Below, piece after piece: positions 20,858 through 33,125 of a DNA stretch of 64,000 nucleotides; position 1 is the first letter of the stretch, and each line of letters begins with the position of its first letter. A program made the position numbers and the translations under genes. The stretch covers positions 125,661,896 to 125,725,895 of the forward strand of contig OX328123.1 in assembly GCA_946811695.1 (NCBI GenBank). The letters are read 5' to 3'. Source of the DNA: Gonocerus acuteangulatus (taxonomy: Eukaryota; Arthropoda; Insecta; Hemiptera; Coreidae). The notes beneath the pieces were generated by a model. It saw only the letters and a list, made by a program, of their open reading frames with translations. It was not told where the DNA came from and searched no databases.

Positions 20858-21571
20858 ATGGGAACGGTTCTCAGCTTCAGCCCCCGGGAGAGAAGGCCAG
20901 CGTACTCAACTGGGACAGGCTCAGAGTTCACACTCAACAACTTGTCCTACGAACAACTCAACAACGCCAAGAACAAGGAGGTTATGGCGGCCGGGAAGGT
21001 CACTCCGGCCCCGGCCGCGAACAACGAGAACTCGAGGATAATATCCGAGAAGAACGCACTCGAGAAGAGTCTCAAGAAACATTCGCTTTTCATAAACGCA
21101 CTCTCATGGAAGAGATTCTCGACAACGAACAACTCAAAGAAGAAGATGGAGAACAAAAACAAAAACGTTACTTCCGCGTACAGGCAGCCGCTGAACGACA
21201 ACATGAATCCGATAGTTGTAGACAAAAACAAAAACATACAAAAACCGCCGCTTTGCTATTATCCACCTATAGTGAAGTCCGCGACAACGACCTCCATACC
21301 TGCCGTCGCAGGGTTGGATTCGGTTAGAGCGAATAATACAAACAACAATACAACATGTTCCGAAAAACTTGTGCCGAAAACTATGTTACTTCAGCCTGTT
21401 CCTCCTGTACCCGCGAAGAAAACGGTCATACAAGCTAGTACGTCAGAACTCCTCAAGTGCCTCGGTATTTACTTGCACGGTAAGTGTTACCGCTTAAAGG
21501 ACTTTCAAGCAGGAGACGCAGTCATGTGGCTGAGAACGGTCGACAGAAGTCTTCTGCTCCAAGGATGGCAG
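20858..21571 (+). CDS. Cdk5alpha: Cdk5 activator (p35-type), first coding exon
   Basis: The exon encodes 238 residues beginning [13 protein letters not shown], nearly identical to the N-terminus of vertebrate p35 (CDK5R1). Gly2 and Ser6 fit an N-myristoylation signal that tethers p35 to membranes. [17 protein letters not shown] (71-87) matches the conserved basic patch. Residues 90-185 are low-complexity, rich in N, K, T and [15 protein letters not shown] (190-203), YRLKDF and [12 protein letters not shown] (to 238) begin the conserved activator domain. After GGATGGCAG the sequence turns to GTATGT, a good donor at a codon boundary; the apparent open frame beyond it is intronic. The cyclin-fold remainder (about 140 residues in relatives) was not found in this window. 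The product binds and activates Cdk5 in neurons. Start chosen for the family match and strong context (purine at -3, G at +4). Confidence 0.93.
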
Positions 21572-24222
21572 GTATGTTGCAGAAATAATAATATTCTATT
21601 ATCTTATTTTTCCATTCCATTATCAATATAATGGTTAATATCTTAAATAAATTCACAGAGTGTATGTCTATAACATAAATAAACTATTTCCAATAAGACT
21701 GCTTAACCAATCTGCTATGAAGTCTATGAGTCCCTTCGTAATATACCCTCCCTTTGAACCTACTTGATCTGCATTGCGATTGTCGAATCAGATAAAACCA
21801 GAGTGTGTGTACTTGGACAATATGGTATGAACCAATGCAAGTGTCACTTGTTATTCTTCAGTATAATTATTAAAGTACATTGCTATATTAAACATAAATG
21901 TTTCTACTTGTAACGAGAGTTTATCATACGTAACTGATGAAACTCTTCTTCTTTTTTTTTTTTTTTTGGTTCATTTATTCATCATGCTTGTAAACCAATT
22001 ATATCCCAATTTGACATTATAATTCTCCAAAGATAATAACAAGTATTATTTATATAAAATTCAGTTTCTTACAATACTAGGATATTATATCACTGAGCAC
22101 TTTTGACTGATAGGAATCTTTGTATTCTTCTGCTGACAGTGTTTTGCTGCCGAGTCATGTGTTATGTACTGGATAAACACAATTTTTATTATTTTAGCTC
22201 CACTTTCAATCGAATTAATATATGTCTACTATTGTACATGTATGGAACAAAGGGCAATAATTTTTGATTGTTCATTATTAAAATTCTATCAGTATCAATT
22301 GCGCGTAATTGGTTAGAATAATATTAAAGCAATATGAATAGTTTTCTGATTTTGTTAATTACTTTATTTAAGTAGTTCTATACTATATAAAATTGAAAAT
22401 TGAATTTCTGATGAATGACAGCGAGTTTTAATTGTCATTTGATTTAATTGAAATAATTTGCTAATATTTAAACGCATTTGCATGAGTTACGATTTATATG
22501 TATGTATCAAATCAAGTCCCGAGGAAATGTATATAACAAGGTCTGCTGAGGATATTGATTTGGCGCGCCATATCGTAAAGCCAACCCGACCGAAAACTGT
22601 TTTTCCTCAAGACTTCACCTCAGAGCTATGTTGAGTTTTACTTACTCGATTGAGGAAGAGCAGAATGTTTCTTTTTGTTCCCTAAAAAAAAAAACACAAT
22701 CTTTCCTTTTAAATGCTGAAATATACAAACAAATCCTTCAGTGTATTAATGCGCATGCTTCTATCTGTAGTTTAATTATAACTACAAAACCACAACACAG
22801 AGGAGTCATCGTCATTGAGCATTGAATAGCAACGTCAGCGGTATATAAACCAAGTCAATGCCTTACTTTAAATCATAAAAAATGTTTCTAAAAACCTTAA
22901 AAGTTACATCTGATCTTTTAAAAGGAGCTTAAATGCCTTACCATAATGTTAGTAGGACACAAAATTACTTTAGAAAGAATTCCAACTGCCAATATAAAGT
23001 GTCTCTTGCTAAGCAGTCCTATTATATTTTGAAATATTTTTATTGTATTTATATATTAGATATTTTCATTGTATATATATATATATTATATGTTTTTATG
23101 ATGAAAACGGAGCTGGCTGCTTGGTGGCAAACATTGCTCTTTCCTTAGCAGTTTTACAAAGTAATTTCTTCTTCAGCCATCTTCTTATTCGCTTTCTTGA
23201 AGAGTCAGGGTCTCCTAAAATCTATGTGCCAATCATTCCTATTAGATGATCCTGTTCTAAAGTTATTGACACATCTGGCGTGGAAACGCTCCGTCCATTT
23301 TCACCGGATCCATGCCTTACTTCTGGTGGCGTACATTTCTTTCCAAAATATCCCGAGATTATTATGCCTAGCTCAGAATTATTGCACAGTTTACTCATTA
23401 TTATGATGTGCGCCAAATATTTTTCTTAAAAAACGCCGGTCGAAGCGAAGAAAATGGTCTTCTCTTGGCCTTCTTAGCATCCTCCGCCGTGTGATAGACT
23501 AACGCGTGTCTGATCAGTGTCTAGGTTATGCTTAGCTTCCTTGATCGGGAGAGCTGTCTTTGGGACTAGCAAGAAAAATATATTTCTTGCTCTCTAATCA
23601 AAATGTACCGATGTTTGGCATATTTTTAAATCATTTCATTTTTAAACTATGAACCAAAATACATTTCCCTCTAGTTTTATCAAAGAAAGGATTAAGCCAT
23701 AGAATCCATTCTAACTAATTACATTACGTTACTTACAAAATTACAATCTAGCATATCCTCATTTCCCGCCAAATTGGTGAATGATAACATAGTTACATTC
23801 GATCCCCTTCTTCCAAATACCCTCAACAAGGGTACATATACAATGTATGATCTCAATTTTGTTTTCAATTTCGACCATGATAAAAGTATAGCGATGGTGT
23901 TTTAAAGAACGTAATCTTTTAAAAGATAAATATGATAAATTCATCTTCCGACTATAACTTCTTTTTACAAGGTCTTGGAGTGCACACGCATATACGAAAG
24001 TACTTACAGCAAGGGTTGAATCACTTAAAACAGAGTTGTTTACAGTAAAAAAATAACATTGTAAATAATTATGCAAACTTTTATTTAAGAACGAGAAATA
24101 ACTGCTTGTTCCTCGTCTAACCAACATTCTTCATAATTTAACGAGACAATGAAGATTTTTTTTTTTTTTTTTAATATTGAAGAAGGATGAGGGGCAATGT
24201 TGGCTCGATCGAAGAGCACGAA
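21572..24222 (+). other. Presumed first intron of the Cdk5 activator, proximal part
   Basis: Follows the GTATGT donor. AT-rich, with a poly-T run near 21954-21967, a GGCGCGCC palindrome at 22563, and a short TA tract near 23073. No coding frame resembling the missing cyclin-fold exon was recognised, and no clear mobile element. Confidence 0.5.
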
Positions 24223-24422
24223 NNNNNNNNNNNNNNNNNNNNNNNNNNNNNNNNNNNNNNNNNNNNNNNNNNNNNNNNNNNNNNNNNNNNNNNNNNNNNN
24301 NNNNNNNNNNNNNNNNNNNNNNNNNNNNNNNNNNNNNNNNNNNNNNNNNNNNNNNNNNNNNNNNNNNNNNNNNNNNNNNNNNNNNNNNNNNNNNNNNNNN
24401 NNNNNNNNNNNNNNNNNNNNNN
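24223..24422. other. Assembly gap, 200 N
   Basis: Exactly 200 undetermined bases; probably a placeholder gap of unknown true length. The left flank includes a poly-T run (about 24157-24172), a plausible cause of assembly failure. Confidence 0.98.
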
Positions 24423-25108
24423 TAAGCACTCGCTATGAAAGATTTTTTGTTGGTATTCAATTTTTAAGTATTTTTAGAGGGTGTTTATTTGGTTTTAAAG
24501 AGGGCAGGCACACATAGGCAGCATGCATTGCTAAGCCGATAACAGGACAGCTGTTACAGTACTTTATCTATTTCATAAAATTATTTTTATTTGCAGTTCA
24601 TTTCAACTATGATGGCAGACCTTGAATTACTAGAAATAAACTGTGATTTTGTCCCTCATAGAGTTTACACTATACGGTCCATCCGAGTTCATAATATCCC
24701 GAACCCTTGCTCAGCCTCCTCACCCATCAGCATTTCCAGTCAGAACACTTCTTGGTACGTAATGCTCGCAAATATAACGGGCTTTTCCAAATGACCTATC
24801 GGAAACTTAAATTTTTAAATTTTAATGTCAATTTATTATTGAAAACGAATGTTAACCCGAACTGGTTAAACTTCCGTTACTGGTACCCTATGGCTAACGG
24901 GTTATCTCTAGGTTATCTGTTTCTTGACACTAGTGCGGATTCCGGAGCGCCCCAATGTCAAGAAACATTATACTTTGATTACTTATCAATTAATGAATAA
25001 GTATGAATGTGCAATAATAAACTGCACAAAATTTAATTTTGATGATACATTATTTAACGCAATAAATTAACTACTTATCTTCCGTTTCGAGGCACGGGTA
25101 GTCAGCTA

Positions 25109-25110
<2 letters not shown>
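24423..25110 (-). repeat. Mostly unassigned; right edge is a repeat B-type end
   Basis: The right edge TTCCGTTTCGAGGCACGGGT, AGTCAGCTAGT is the reverse of a CTAGCTGAC-type terminus and runs straight into a (TA)n tract, as at 14176. A frame at 24707-25000 (+) is not recognisable. How much of the stretch belongs to the repeat cannot be told. Confidence 0.4.
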
Positions 25111-25162
<52 letters not shown>

Positions 25163-25210
25163 CCGCACAACAGGCATTCTTTCCTGGTTTACTCCGGGCA
25201 CCCGTTCCTA

Positions 25211-25285
<75 letters not shown>
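25111..25285. repeat. Two (TA)n microsatellites around a 55-bp unique spacer
   Basis: TA tracts at 25111-25160 and 25216-25285 separated by TTGCCGCACAACAGGC...CCCGTTCCTAATTCTG. The spacer has no match elsewhere in the window. Confidence 0.85.
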
Positions 25286-25289
<4 letters not shown>

Positions 25290-25399
25290 TTTCAAGATAA
25301 CCCGATATATATTTTTTACTTTTTCTTATATATTTTTATGGCAGGGGGTCCATAATGTAGTACACCATTCATTCCGTTAAACTACTTTATTTGCTATCT

Positions 25400-25518
25400 T
25401 TTGCCCGACATAGTTCGTGCTTGTGTCGCGCCTCTTCAGGGGTTTTCCTTCCTAGGAAGTCCTCTCGTTATATTCACTCTTTTGAGTAAAGCGTAATAGT
25501 TATTATGTACTAAGCCTG

Positions 25519-25604
<86 letters not shown>
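25400..25604 (-). repeat. Repeat with GCCCGACA...CCTCTTCAGGGG motif plus (TA)n
   Basis: TGCCCGACATAGTTCGTGCT and CGCCTCTTCAGGGG match, in the opposite orientation, CCTGAAGAGGTGCAG and CACGAAACGTGTCGGGCA at 39296-39336. Both copies adjoin a (TA)n tract (here 25520-25604). An unclassified repeat end. Confidence 0.5.
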
Positions 25605-25607
<3 letters not shown>

Positions 25608-25830
25608 TAGTAAAACTCCTCTCTGCAGCGGTGATGTTCTTCTCTCTATATTTCTTTATTTCGCGGGACTCCTCGCCAGGTACATCTAGGGATCAAACCT
25701 ACATCCTTGGTGGTTGCCAAGGAAATTACGTCTCACCTGTTCTGTGCTCCCTATAATATCCTTTGCCTAGACCTAGAACAGGAGACCCGTCATTACCTTG
25801 GCAACCAGTAAGGGTAGACAATTTATTACG
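25605..25830 (-). repeat. Imperfect inverted repeat, possibly tRNA-derived SINE
   Basis: GGTGGTTGCCAAGGAAATTA and TCATTACCTTGGCAACCAGT form an imperfect inverted pair about 90 bp apart. On the minus strand GGTTTGATCCC resembles a pol III B box. The A box is unclear, so SINE identity is uncertain. Confidence 0.3.
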
Positions 25831-26430
25831 TTCTTTCAAGTACGATTAACCAAGTTATTCACTTGATTAACTGAACAGATAAAGACGAATGTAATGACAA
25901 CTAAAAAAAAAATAGAACAATACAATGAAGCTCATTGAGAATTAAGTCCAGCTAATAAAATATACCACCGTGAAACATTCATCTAGTCAACGAGAAAATA
26001 AAAACGATGATGTAGTACAACCGCCATTGTGGATTTGACATCAACAGCTAACACAATAATTCATAACAGCAGGTCTGACAGACAATGCAAGTTTAATTTG
26101 CCGAATGATAAAATTAAATTTTTCAGGAAATGATAGGCAATATATAAATATGATACTGAGGTAGGTACATCAGAAATCTATTTGATTACCTGAAGCACCG
26201 TTGGCTTAAAAATTATTTATTTCCGTTAATACTATGTTCAATTAATAGTACCTAACTAAAACCCTTATATTGTAACATTTACACTACATAATTTATAACT
26301 GCACGCTAAGATTCTAGATACAGTACTGCAACTTGTTAAATCGCCAATGAAGGGAACATAATTAGAAATAAATATGTAAAAAATTAAATAAGTTAATTTA
26401 TACCGTAACTCTTCTACCCTATGGAACCTA

Positions 26431-26440
26431 CGCGCGCGCG

Positions 26441-26498
<58 letters not shown>
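26431..26498. repeat. Compound microsatellite (CG)n(CA)n(TA)n
   Basis: A run of CG dinucleotides passes into CA and then TA dinucleotides without interruption. The CG and TA portions can form alternative DNA structures. Stretches 25831-26430 and 26499-26984 hold no gene. Confidence 0.9.
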
Positions 26499-26503
<5 letters not shown>

Positions 26504-26984
26504 AATGATCCTTGAAACGTATTCGTACGTTTTTACCAAGTAACACAGCTTAAGTAAATGAGAAAAATGTCTTTTGAAGAATTTTCAATAAGAAATCGTG
26601 CCTAACTATGTTGATGTAGGATTGCCAGTGCATTGAACGTAGCCGATCGATGAATTTTAAAATGAATTAGGTTGAATTTTAAAAACCGAGGGTATTGGCA
26701 AATATTTCAATAAATTGAACTTTTTTCTGTAAGGTGCTATTGGCACTACAATACCGTGTTTAGCCTTGGCTTCCTCTAACAGCTACTTCCTATTGCCTTT
26801 TTTTTTTTTTTATACTGGTAAACATCCAGTTCCTAAACCTACCATCTTCCGATATTCGTTCCAACCATCTCAATCTTCCTCTTCTTCTGCTTCTATTTGA
26901 GGTTCATTACCAGGAGGTGATTAGGTCTAATCATAAAATAGTCTAAATAAACAGAACGACATTATACATTACTTAACAGTAACA

Positions 26985-27352
26985 AGTCAAGCAGCAAGAA
27001 GCTAAATTGAGATAGAAATATCCAGGCATACTAAGACCCTCCTAAAAAGCCTCATCACAGGAAAAATGTGGGAAAACCTAGCAACCCGAGGTCATATCCC
27101 TGAGGATCTGAGGAGACGCGAAGCTGTTGCAAGATTCCGCTTGGAAACTGTACAAGACTACCTGCAGGCCCATCTCTATCGCCTGGGATTAGCAGACTCG
27201 TACATTTGCCCCCTATGTTCAAGCGGAAGGATGGTGGGAAGTCACCTTCTTGTCTGTCCTAAACTCATTCATCTTCCTGACCTTATAACGCGGTACTGGT
27301 AGGCTCGGTGTCAAATGGCTCAACCGACACCGACGGACGTTGGATAAAATAA
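26985..27352 (+). pseudogene. LINE ORF2 C-terminal fragment with 3' tail
   Basis: The frame from 27066 reads MWENLATRGHIPEDLRRREA, then RFRLETVQDYLQAHLYRLGL and a CPLC...H...C zinc-binding motif (CPLCSSGRMVGSHLLVC), typical of non-LTR retrotransposon C-termini. After the stop comes CGGTGTCAAATGGCTCAACC, GACACCG and a (TAAAA)n-like tail ending near 27360, as expected of a LINE 3' end. Everything upstream of the C-terminus is missing (5' truncation). A diverged copy is at 57120-57420. Confidence 0.65.
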
Positions 27353-27559
27353 AATAAAATAATAACACATTACTTAACAAAAAATGATAATTCTCATTAG
27401 TCAATTACTACAAATAAGATGATAAAAATCAGTTCATCTAGCTTCTTAGATGATATTCCGTAACAGATGTAGAAACTCTGCCTCTTACGCTACCGATTGT
27501 AGCGGATTATGGAACAAATGTTCATCCGTATCCCATCTCGAGCCTGGTGGCCGATGGAT

Positions 27560-27960
27560 TTTAGGCACCAAAACAGGAACCTGACAGTATTCTAAGCGAT
27601 AATTACTACTTCCGCCTTCTAAACTTTCGCTCAATCACAAAAATGTTTTTCAGTAGAATCACTTTTCATATTTTACAGAAATGATAATTTTACTGCCAAA
27701 TGCAATTAAGAAATCAACAACCTGTTAAAAACAGAAGCAATCAATGAGAAAACCATTGAAAAGACCTAGACAGAAATTTTAAGTAGCGATTTCTCCGATT
27801 GAGATCGCTCTATAAAAAATTGCAGAAAAAAATGTTCCTGTAGGGAATGTATTTAGCTTTCAAATAGTTATCTTACATATATCGCAATTTCCGAACCGGT
27901 ATCGAGAAATGTCAATGAATATATGAAAATCTCAAAGAAATTCTAGCTTTTCTCCAATTT
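27560..27960 (+). mobile_element. Family A relative, diverged
   Basis: Contains AACAGGAACCTGACAGTATT, GCGATTTCTCCGATTGAGAT, TAGGGAATGTATTTAGCTTT and AACCGGTATCGAGAAATG in the order of the family A module. It is diverged and lacks ends. Confidence 0.45.
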
Positions 27961-28029
27961 TCTTAAACATTATATATGTATATGGGATGATTTTAGATAT
28001 GACCATATTTAGGCCATATGTACTGTGAC

Positions 28030-28380
28030 GTATTTACGGCACTATGAAGGAAGGTCTAATTTGGACTAGACATGAAAACCAAGAGCTGTTTGGATTTTAT
28101 AATGACTTAAACACTGTGAATGTGATAAAGCTCGGACGTTTAGGTTGGACCGGGTACGTCATTCGAATGGGGGAAGGAGATATTTCCAGGAATGTCCTTG
28201 AGGTCATGAGTGAACGAACCAGGAGGAGAGGGAGACCCAGGCTAAGATGGATGTACAATGTGGAAGCGAATTCAAGGGTCGTTCTCAACACACCGAACTG
28301 GAAGGCGGCATCAGCGGACAGAGATGGTTAGCGAAATGTCTTAGAGGAGATCAAGCCCCCCTAGGGTTGTAGCAACAATA
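28030..28380 (+). pseudogene. RTE-type retrotransposon C-terminal fragment
   Basis: The translation has LGRLGWTGYVIRMGEGDISR, RRRGRPRLRW and NWKAASADRDG, the signature of the C-terminus of RTE-type endonuclease/reverse transcriptases (GH-x-x-RM, RGRP-x-x-RW, ADRD-x-WR). The codon expected to be W after DRDG is TAG, and the frame continues RNVLEEIKPP afterwards, so it is interrupted by a nonsense mutation. No upstream reverse transcriptase remains. It lies between two family A relatives. Confidence 0.7.
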
Positions 28381-28419
28381 CTAAAACAGAAAACAGTATA
28401 TATGACCTTAAAAATGGTT

Positions 28420-28862
28420 TCAATGGCCAGAACAGGAAACTGGCAGTATCCTATTCGAAAACTACACCGATTTCTCAGTATGAGATCGCTGTATCAAAAA
28501 TCGCACGAGATCTATATTTGTAGGAAATATAATATGAATAGATGCTTTACATTTACCTCGATTTCCCAACCGAGAAAAATCCTAACATATATTTAAATTT
28601 CCCCCCCTTTTTTTCTTCGCCAATGGTTATATATGGGGCCATAGAAATGAATTCAACATTTTCCTCAGCAAGCCTAGTAACTCAAAAACAAAAAACACAC
28701 ATATACATGCAAATTTGAACCATAGTTATTTTCCTGATCTATGAGTTCTGAAGCGTGAAATTTTCTGATCGGCGCCTCCGAATTGCGTCATGAAGTCAAC
28801 CTCATAAGTGGATATCCTCCAAAAGAAGAGAGGGAGGTAACGGGCTAAAAACTAAAACGCTT
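28420..28862 (+). mobile_element. Family A relative with hairpin end
   Basis: GAACAGGAAACTGGCAGTAT and TTTCTCAGTATGAGATCGCT are followed by a shortened body, AATTTGAACCATAGTTATTT, AATTGCGTCATGAAGTCAAC and a decayed hairpin end GAGGGAGGTAACGGGCTAAA. The (TA)n tract is almost absent. Confidence 0.5.
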
Positions 28863-29409
28863 TAAGCAATTCCGAAATGTGCCCAGTAACTGTATGATAT
28901 GTCCGAATCACAAAAGCCCGTAAACTTGTGAGGTGAAAAGTGTAGAGCTGAGACAGTATCCCTGGAGGACTCCTATTTTAGCTGAGCGAAGAGAGTTCGT
29001 GCACTGGCCTCTCGGCGGATCAATACTCGGCCCTGCTTGGCTCGCTTTATTCTCTTCTTGAAAAATTGAATCCACTCAAAGCACAATATTTTTTTGGCAA
29101 TGTCGTTCCAGAGGAGATAAGCAAACATTTTTCTTTTTTCAAACACTTAATGGCTTTACACCTACACACGGTTTGAAATCATTTTCTCTCTCGTCAGCCA
29201 TTGTTTTTCTTTCATGTTTAAATTACTTTTTTGAAATGCTTGTTTTTTTAAAAATAGTAATTGGACTTTGTTCTAGCGAATTTTCCACCATTCACATAGC
29301 CTTAATTCTACATCCGCTGTTTTCAAACGTGCAAAATTGTTATTTACTTCATTAATGCAAAATATAGAGCAACTCACCTTGCGAACACGTTAAATACATA
29401 TTGTCCATT

Positions 29410-29417
<8 letters not shown>

Positions 29418-29445
<28 letters not shown>

Positions 29446-29495
29446 TTTTTTGGTTGAGTTTAAGGCGTGTCAACCGTTGGGTCATTAACGCCAGA
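29418..29495 (-). mobile_element. Tail-only SINE/LINE insertion with 11-bp duplication
   Basis: Poly-T followed by GGCGTGTCAACCGTTGGGTC, ATTAACGCC. In reverse this is GGCGTTAATGACCCAACGG, TTGACACGCC and poly-A, the same 3' module as in the 5S-derived SINEs. ATTTCAGGTTT is repeated on both sides (29407-29417 and 29496-29506), so this is a severely 5'-truncated retroposon insertion. Confidence 0.75.
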
Positions 29496-29506
29496 ATTTC
29501 AGGTTT

Positions 29507-30238
29507 AACTAGAAAATAGTTTCTTTAATATACATGGAAAAATACTTATAAATATAAATGTATATAATTAAAACTTAAAAGTTGACTAAAAAAGTGCCTA
29601 GTAGTTTTCTTAGTTTTTAGAACTTTAAAGCGAGCATCTATAAAATAATAGAAAGACAAATAGAATCTGAAATGATATTATTTAAGTTTTTGTTTAATTC
29701 CCTGTAAGCTGCTTCCACAATACATACTTTGATAGTTTTTATATTTATGCACCCGACTACCTCTGGTTCATTTAAATAGTCATTGAACGATTTTTATTTA
29801 TTTAATTTTCATCATTTAATCATTCAGTTAGTCTGTGTTATAATACCATCCTTCTTATAAGAAAGGTTTACCGAAAATCCAGGTATTCATATAACTATGA
29901 TTTGTATGAGGCTCCTTATATTTGTCAGAAACGACATCGACCTAATATATAATTGAATTTGATGCAAGCGAGTTATGATGAAAAATATTCAAATGAAACT
30001 AGCTGCGCTATGATGGCGTGTTCGCCTATTATCTCACAAATGTCACGCTGTTAACAACTCCATTCATTATTTTTGCAGTTATTACTCTGCTGAGCATTAC
30101 TTCATTTTAATCCTTCATTCATGTTTCGTTTCTTCTCTACTCTCGAAGTCAACTACGGTAGTATTGTATCCTATGTTGAGACCTGGCTAACGTATGGAAC
30201 ATGAGCTCGCTGATTCAAAATATTTTAATGAATCCTAG
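29507..30238. other. No gene recognised
   Basis: AT-rich, without repeats shared with the rest of the window. The stretch 28863-29406 is similarly empty. Confidence 0.5.
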
Positions 30239-30834
30239 CAGGGTGTCAACGATTTAAATCAATTGATTTAAATCAGTGATTTAAATCATGATTAAAATCA
30301 TTTGATTTTTTAAAAAAAATCATTGATTTAAATCAATTGATTTCATTTAAAAAAAAAACATTTATATAAACCAATTGATTTTATTAAAAAAATTATTATT
30401 ATATATTTTTTTTAACTTAAATCTAACTAGCTCTGCCATTTTTCAGCCATTTCAACATTTCGTTTTTATTTTTGTCCCTAGGGCCTACCCTCACTTGACC
30501 GTTCTTATTTATTCAAAGTCTGTTTCTTTTATGACCCTTTCTTCGTTTTTAATTCTGCATCTGCACCTTTTAAGTTTAAGATAAAAGAGATTGGCAGGTA
30601 GAGGGCGAAGTGAATGCTTTAAATTGGTGGAAGTCTTCTTCGGCCTTAAAATATTGTATTTCTTCAAAAGAACTGTTAATAATAGAGCAGCTTATGACAG
30701 GAAATGCAACTTCTGCAGGGGTTGAAAGAATGTTTTTAACCCTTGGTTTTGTTCACAGTCAAATGAGAAACCTAATTAGATGTGAAAAGACTGACAAACT
30801 GTCGTTTTTGTTCAAAGCTTTAAATAAATAATTT
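30239..30834 (+). mobile_element. hAT element remnant (left end and transposase C-terminus)
   Basis: Starts CAGGGTGTCAACGATTTAAA, followed by repeated GATTTAAATCAATTGATTTA words to about 30375, the usual look of a hAT terminus. The frame at 30610-30831 reads ALNWWKSSS, then TSAGVERMFLTLGFVHSQMR and KLSFLFKALN before the stop, which is the hAT C-terminal dimerisation region (normally SSA-x-x-ERVFS). Most of the transposase is deleted and no matching right terminus was found, so the element is dead. Confidence 0.7.
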
Positions 30835-31259
30835 ACTGTTATTATACGTGATTAATAGGGAACGGATGTTCATGTAAAATAAAATTCAAAATATGAAGAT
30901 ATATATTTAACTATTTATAATAAAATATTTAATAAGAAATTGAAAATATTTAGTAAACAAATGCATTAAACACTATAAAATATTGAGAAGAAAAGCAAAA
31001 ATAATAAGTAGGAACTCTATTATTACTAGAAAGAACAAAAGTATAGAACAAAATGACTAAAAATGTTTAACGTATTGAAAAATAAAGAATAAATACAAAT
31101 TAGGAACTCATTATAAAAGGGGAAAGAGTTGAAAATTTCTACAGATTAACGTTATCTTGAAAGACTATTTGCTACAACTTGAATTTTGAAATTTTCAAAC
31201 GTGAAATGATGCCGGTCTGATCTGAGTATACTTTTGAAACGACTGAATTATCATTCAAC

Positions 31260-31670
31260 ATCTACTAAAAGTCCAGGCTTTTCCAATGCTTAAAAACAGC
31301 TATTGATGGAAATTTTTGGAACAAACTTTTTCGGGAATATCTATAAAAGTTCACGCCCGTAGCCTTCGTACCGATGGGAGGGGGGTCCCATTTTTCGAGT
31401 TTTCACTTATATCTTGGAAACCCTGCGTCCTAGCGACATGACCATTCTATAACAAATTTCATGTTTGTGTTATGTTACAGTTTTGTCTGAGTATGCAGTC
31501 TGTCAGTAAGTTTTTGCAGTAATGACATATCAGTCCAGGCAACGAACAGTTATAGATGGAAATTTTTGGAACACAATTTTTGACTATGTAACTTTGGGCT
31601 GGATTGGAGGCGAATATATGAAAAGTCCCCGCCCGTTTGTATGCCCGCATTTTTACTCCTCCCCGACTAT
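31260..31670 (+). repeat. Pair of direct repeats around ATGGAAATTTTTGGAACA
   Basis: AGTCCAGGC and AACAGCTATTGATGGAAATT, TTTGGAACA at 31268-31325 recur as AGTCCAGGC and AACAGTTATAGATGGAAATT, TTTGGAACA at 31535-31572. Both are followed downstream by CGCCCGT. Family unknown. Confidence 0.45.
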
Positions 31671-32969
31671 ACTAGAAACTTCGTGTGGCGTGTTAGGTAA
31701 GAACATTGGAGACTTCGTTTGCGTCGGGATAAATGTTGCACCTGCAGGAGTCAGTCTCAGTTGTAACTTAAAGGTGATACGGCGACACATTTTTTATTAA
31801 TAAATAGCACAAAATAAGTGCAGCGAAGAAACGTAAAACGTCTGGTAAAGTATATGTTTGTTTCATTTTCTCTTAGAGGGTCTTTATAAAACGGTTCATA
31901 AAAACTATGAAAAGGATTTTCCGTGAGTCATTCATTAGCTTAGACACTAGAACTCGTTTGTTTTTAAATAATCTATAAACTCACAATTTTGAATGATCGT
32001 AAGTTTTTTCATTGATGTTTTAGAGTAGAGATAAACTTACCTTGAGTAAAAAAATGTATATTGTGCCGAAAACTAATATCTAAACCATGTTATAACCTAT
32101 ATAGACAATATAGTCCCCTTCGTCAGAGATATTTATAGCCTTTAAGAACCCATCTATCGTAGCCTAACAATAATGAGGCAGATCGCCAGCAGTTCAAGTT
32201 TGAGCACCCCAGGTTTAGAATATAATAAGTGAGGTAGCGATTAATTTAGACTTGTAGAAGTCAGTTATCCTGGGTCTTTTTACATTGATTATAATCAATA
32301 TAAAATATAATCAAGAATTGAGGACAATTCCTGACATCATTGAAACCAATTTGTTCAGGAAAGAACAAAAACTAAACAAGTCTTATGTTTAATATCTTAA
32401 ACTTGTATAATTTTCTTCAAAGTTGTAAGCGTCACAGAAGAATGTTTTTGAGGAATTTGAGAAGTTGATCTGTTATATTATCTATTTTGAAGGAATTTTT
32501 ATTGTTAATGCGTATGACTTAGTTTTAAATTTCGCTGGTATATGTCTTATTTAGAAGCCAACCTTTCACTTCACCATTAAAAAACACCATGATCTATTGA
32601 GTTTTGAAAATCCTTTTCTTTACCAGCATATAGAAGACATTTTTATCTATTAAAATCAATTGTTATCTCAAAATCGTAAAAGTAGTGATGTGTCTTGTTT
32701 TGATTCTAGACGCCTCAATTATTGAAACTAATTTTCTCTTCTAAATTTTGGATGTCTGCTCATTTTTAGCACTCTAAGCAATGAAATTAACGTTGTCGTG
32801 AAGATGGAAGTTTTGAAAACTGTCCTGAAATCTGCATGGATCTTACTAAAAATTTCTTTATTTTGTCATTATTAGATAATGCATTTTATTTTTTTTAATG
32901 TATAATTAAAAAGGGTTTTAAGATGATAATATGAAATTTCTACGGCCATTTAAGATTGACCCAGAATTT

Positions 32970-33125
32970 GAGGACGGGTTATCTATAAGTTATCAACTTT
33001 TCCTAGCCAGGATAGGGCTGGGGTCGTTATTTTTTCAAAGAAAAGCCACAGCTCCTAGTGGGTATCGAACCCACTAACGAAGTGCTCTTGCATTAGAACT
33101 CACGGCCACCAGGTTTCCTTTTTTA
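32970..33125 (-). mobile_element. tRNA-derived SINE, family S2 copy 1
   Basis: In reverse: an A-box-like GTGGCCGTGAGTTCTAATGC, then the B box GGTTCGATACC (33061-33071 on the + strand), a linker, and a 3' part CAGCCCTATCCTGGCTAGG, GATAACCCGTCCT. Two related copies lie at 35472 and 36428, all in this orientation. Confidence 0.65.

Noticed and set aside
20754..21327. Alternative frames overlapping the Cdk5 activator exon
   Set aside because: GC-rich shadows; only the frame from 20858 matches p35 at both conserved ends.
24085..24517. Open frames made mostly of unknown residues
   Set aside because: They span the 200-N gap and carry no information.
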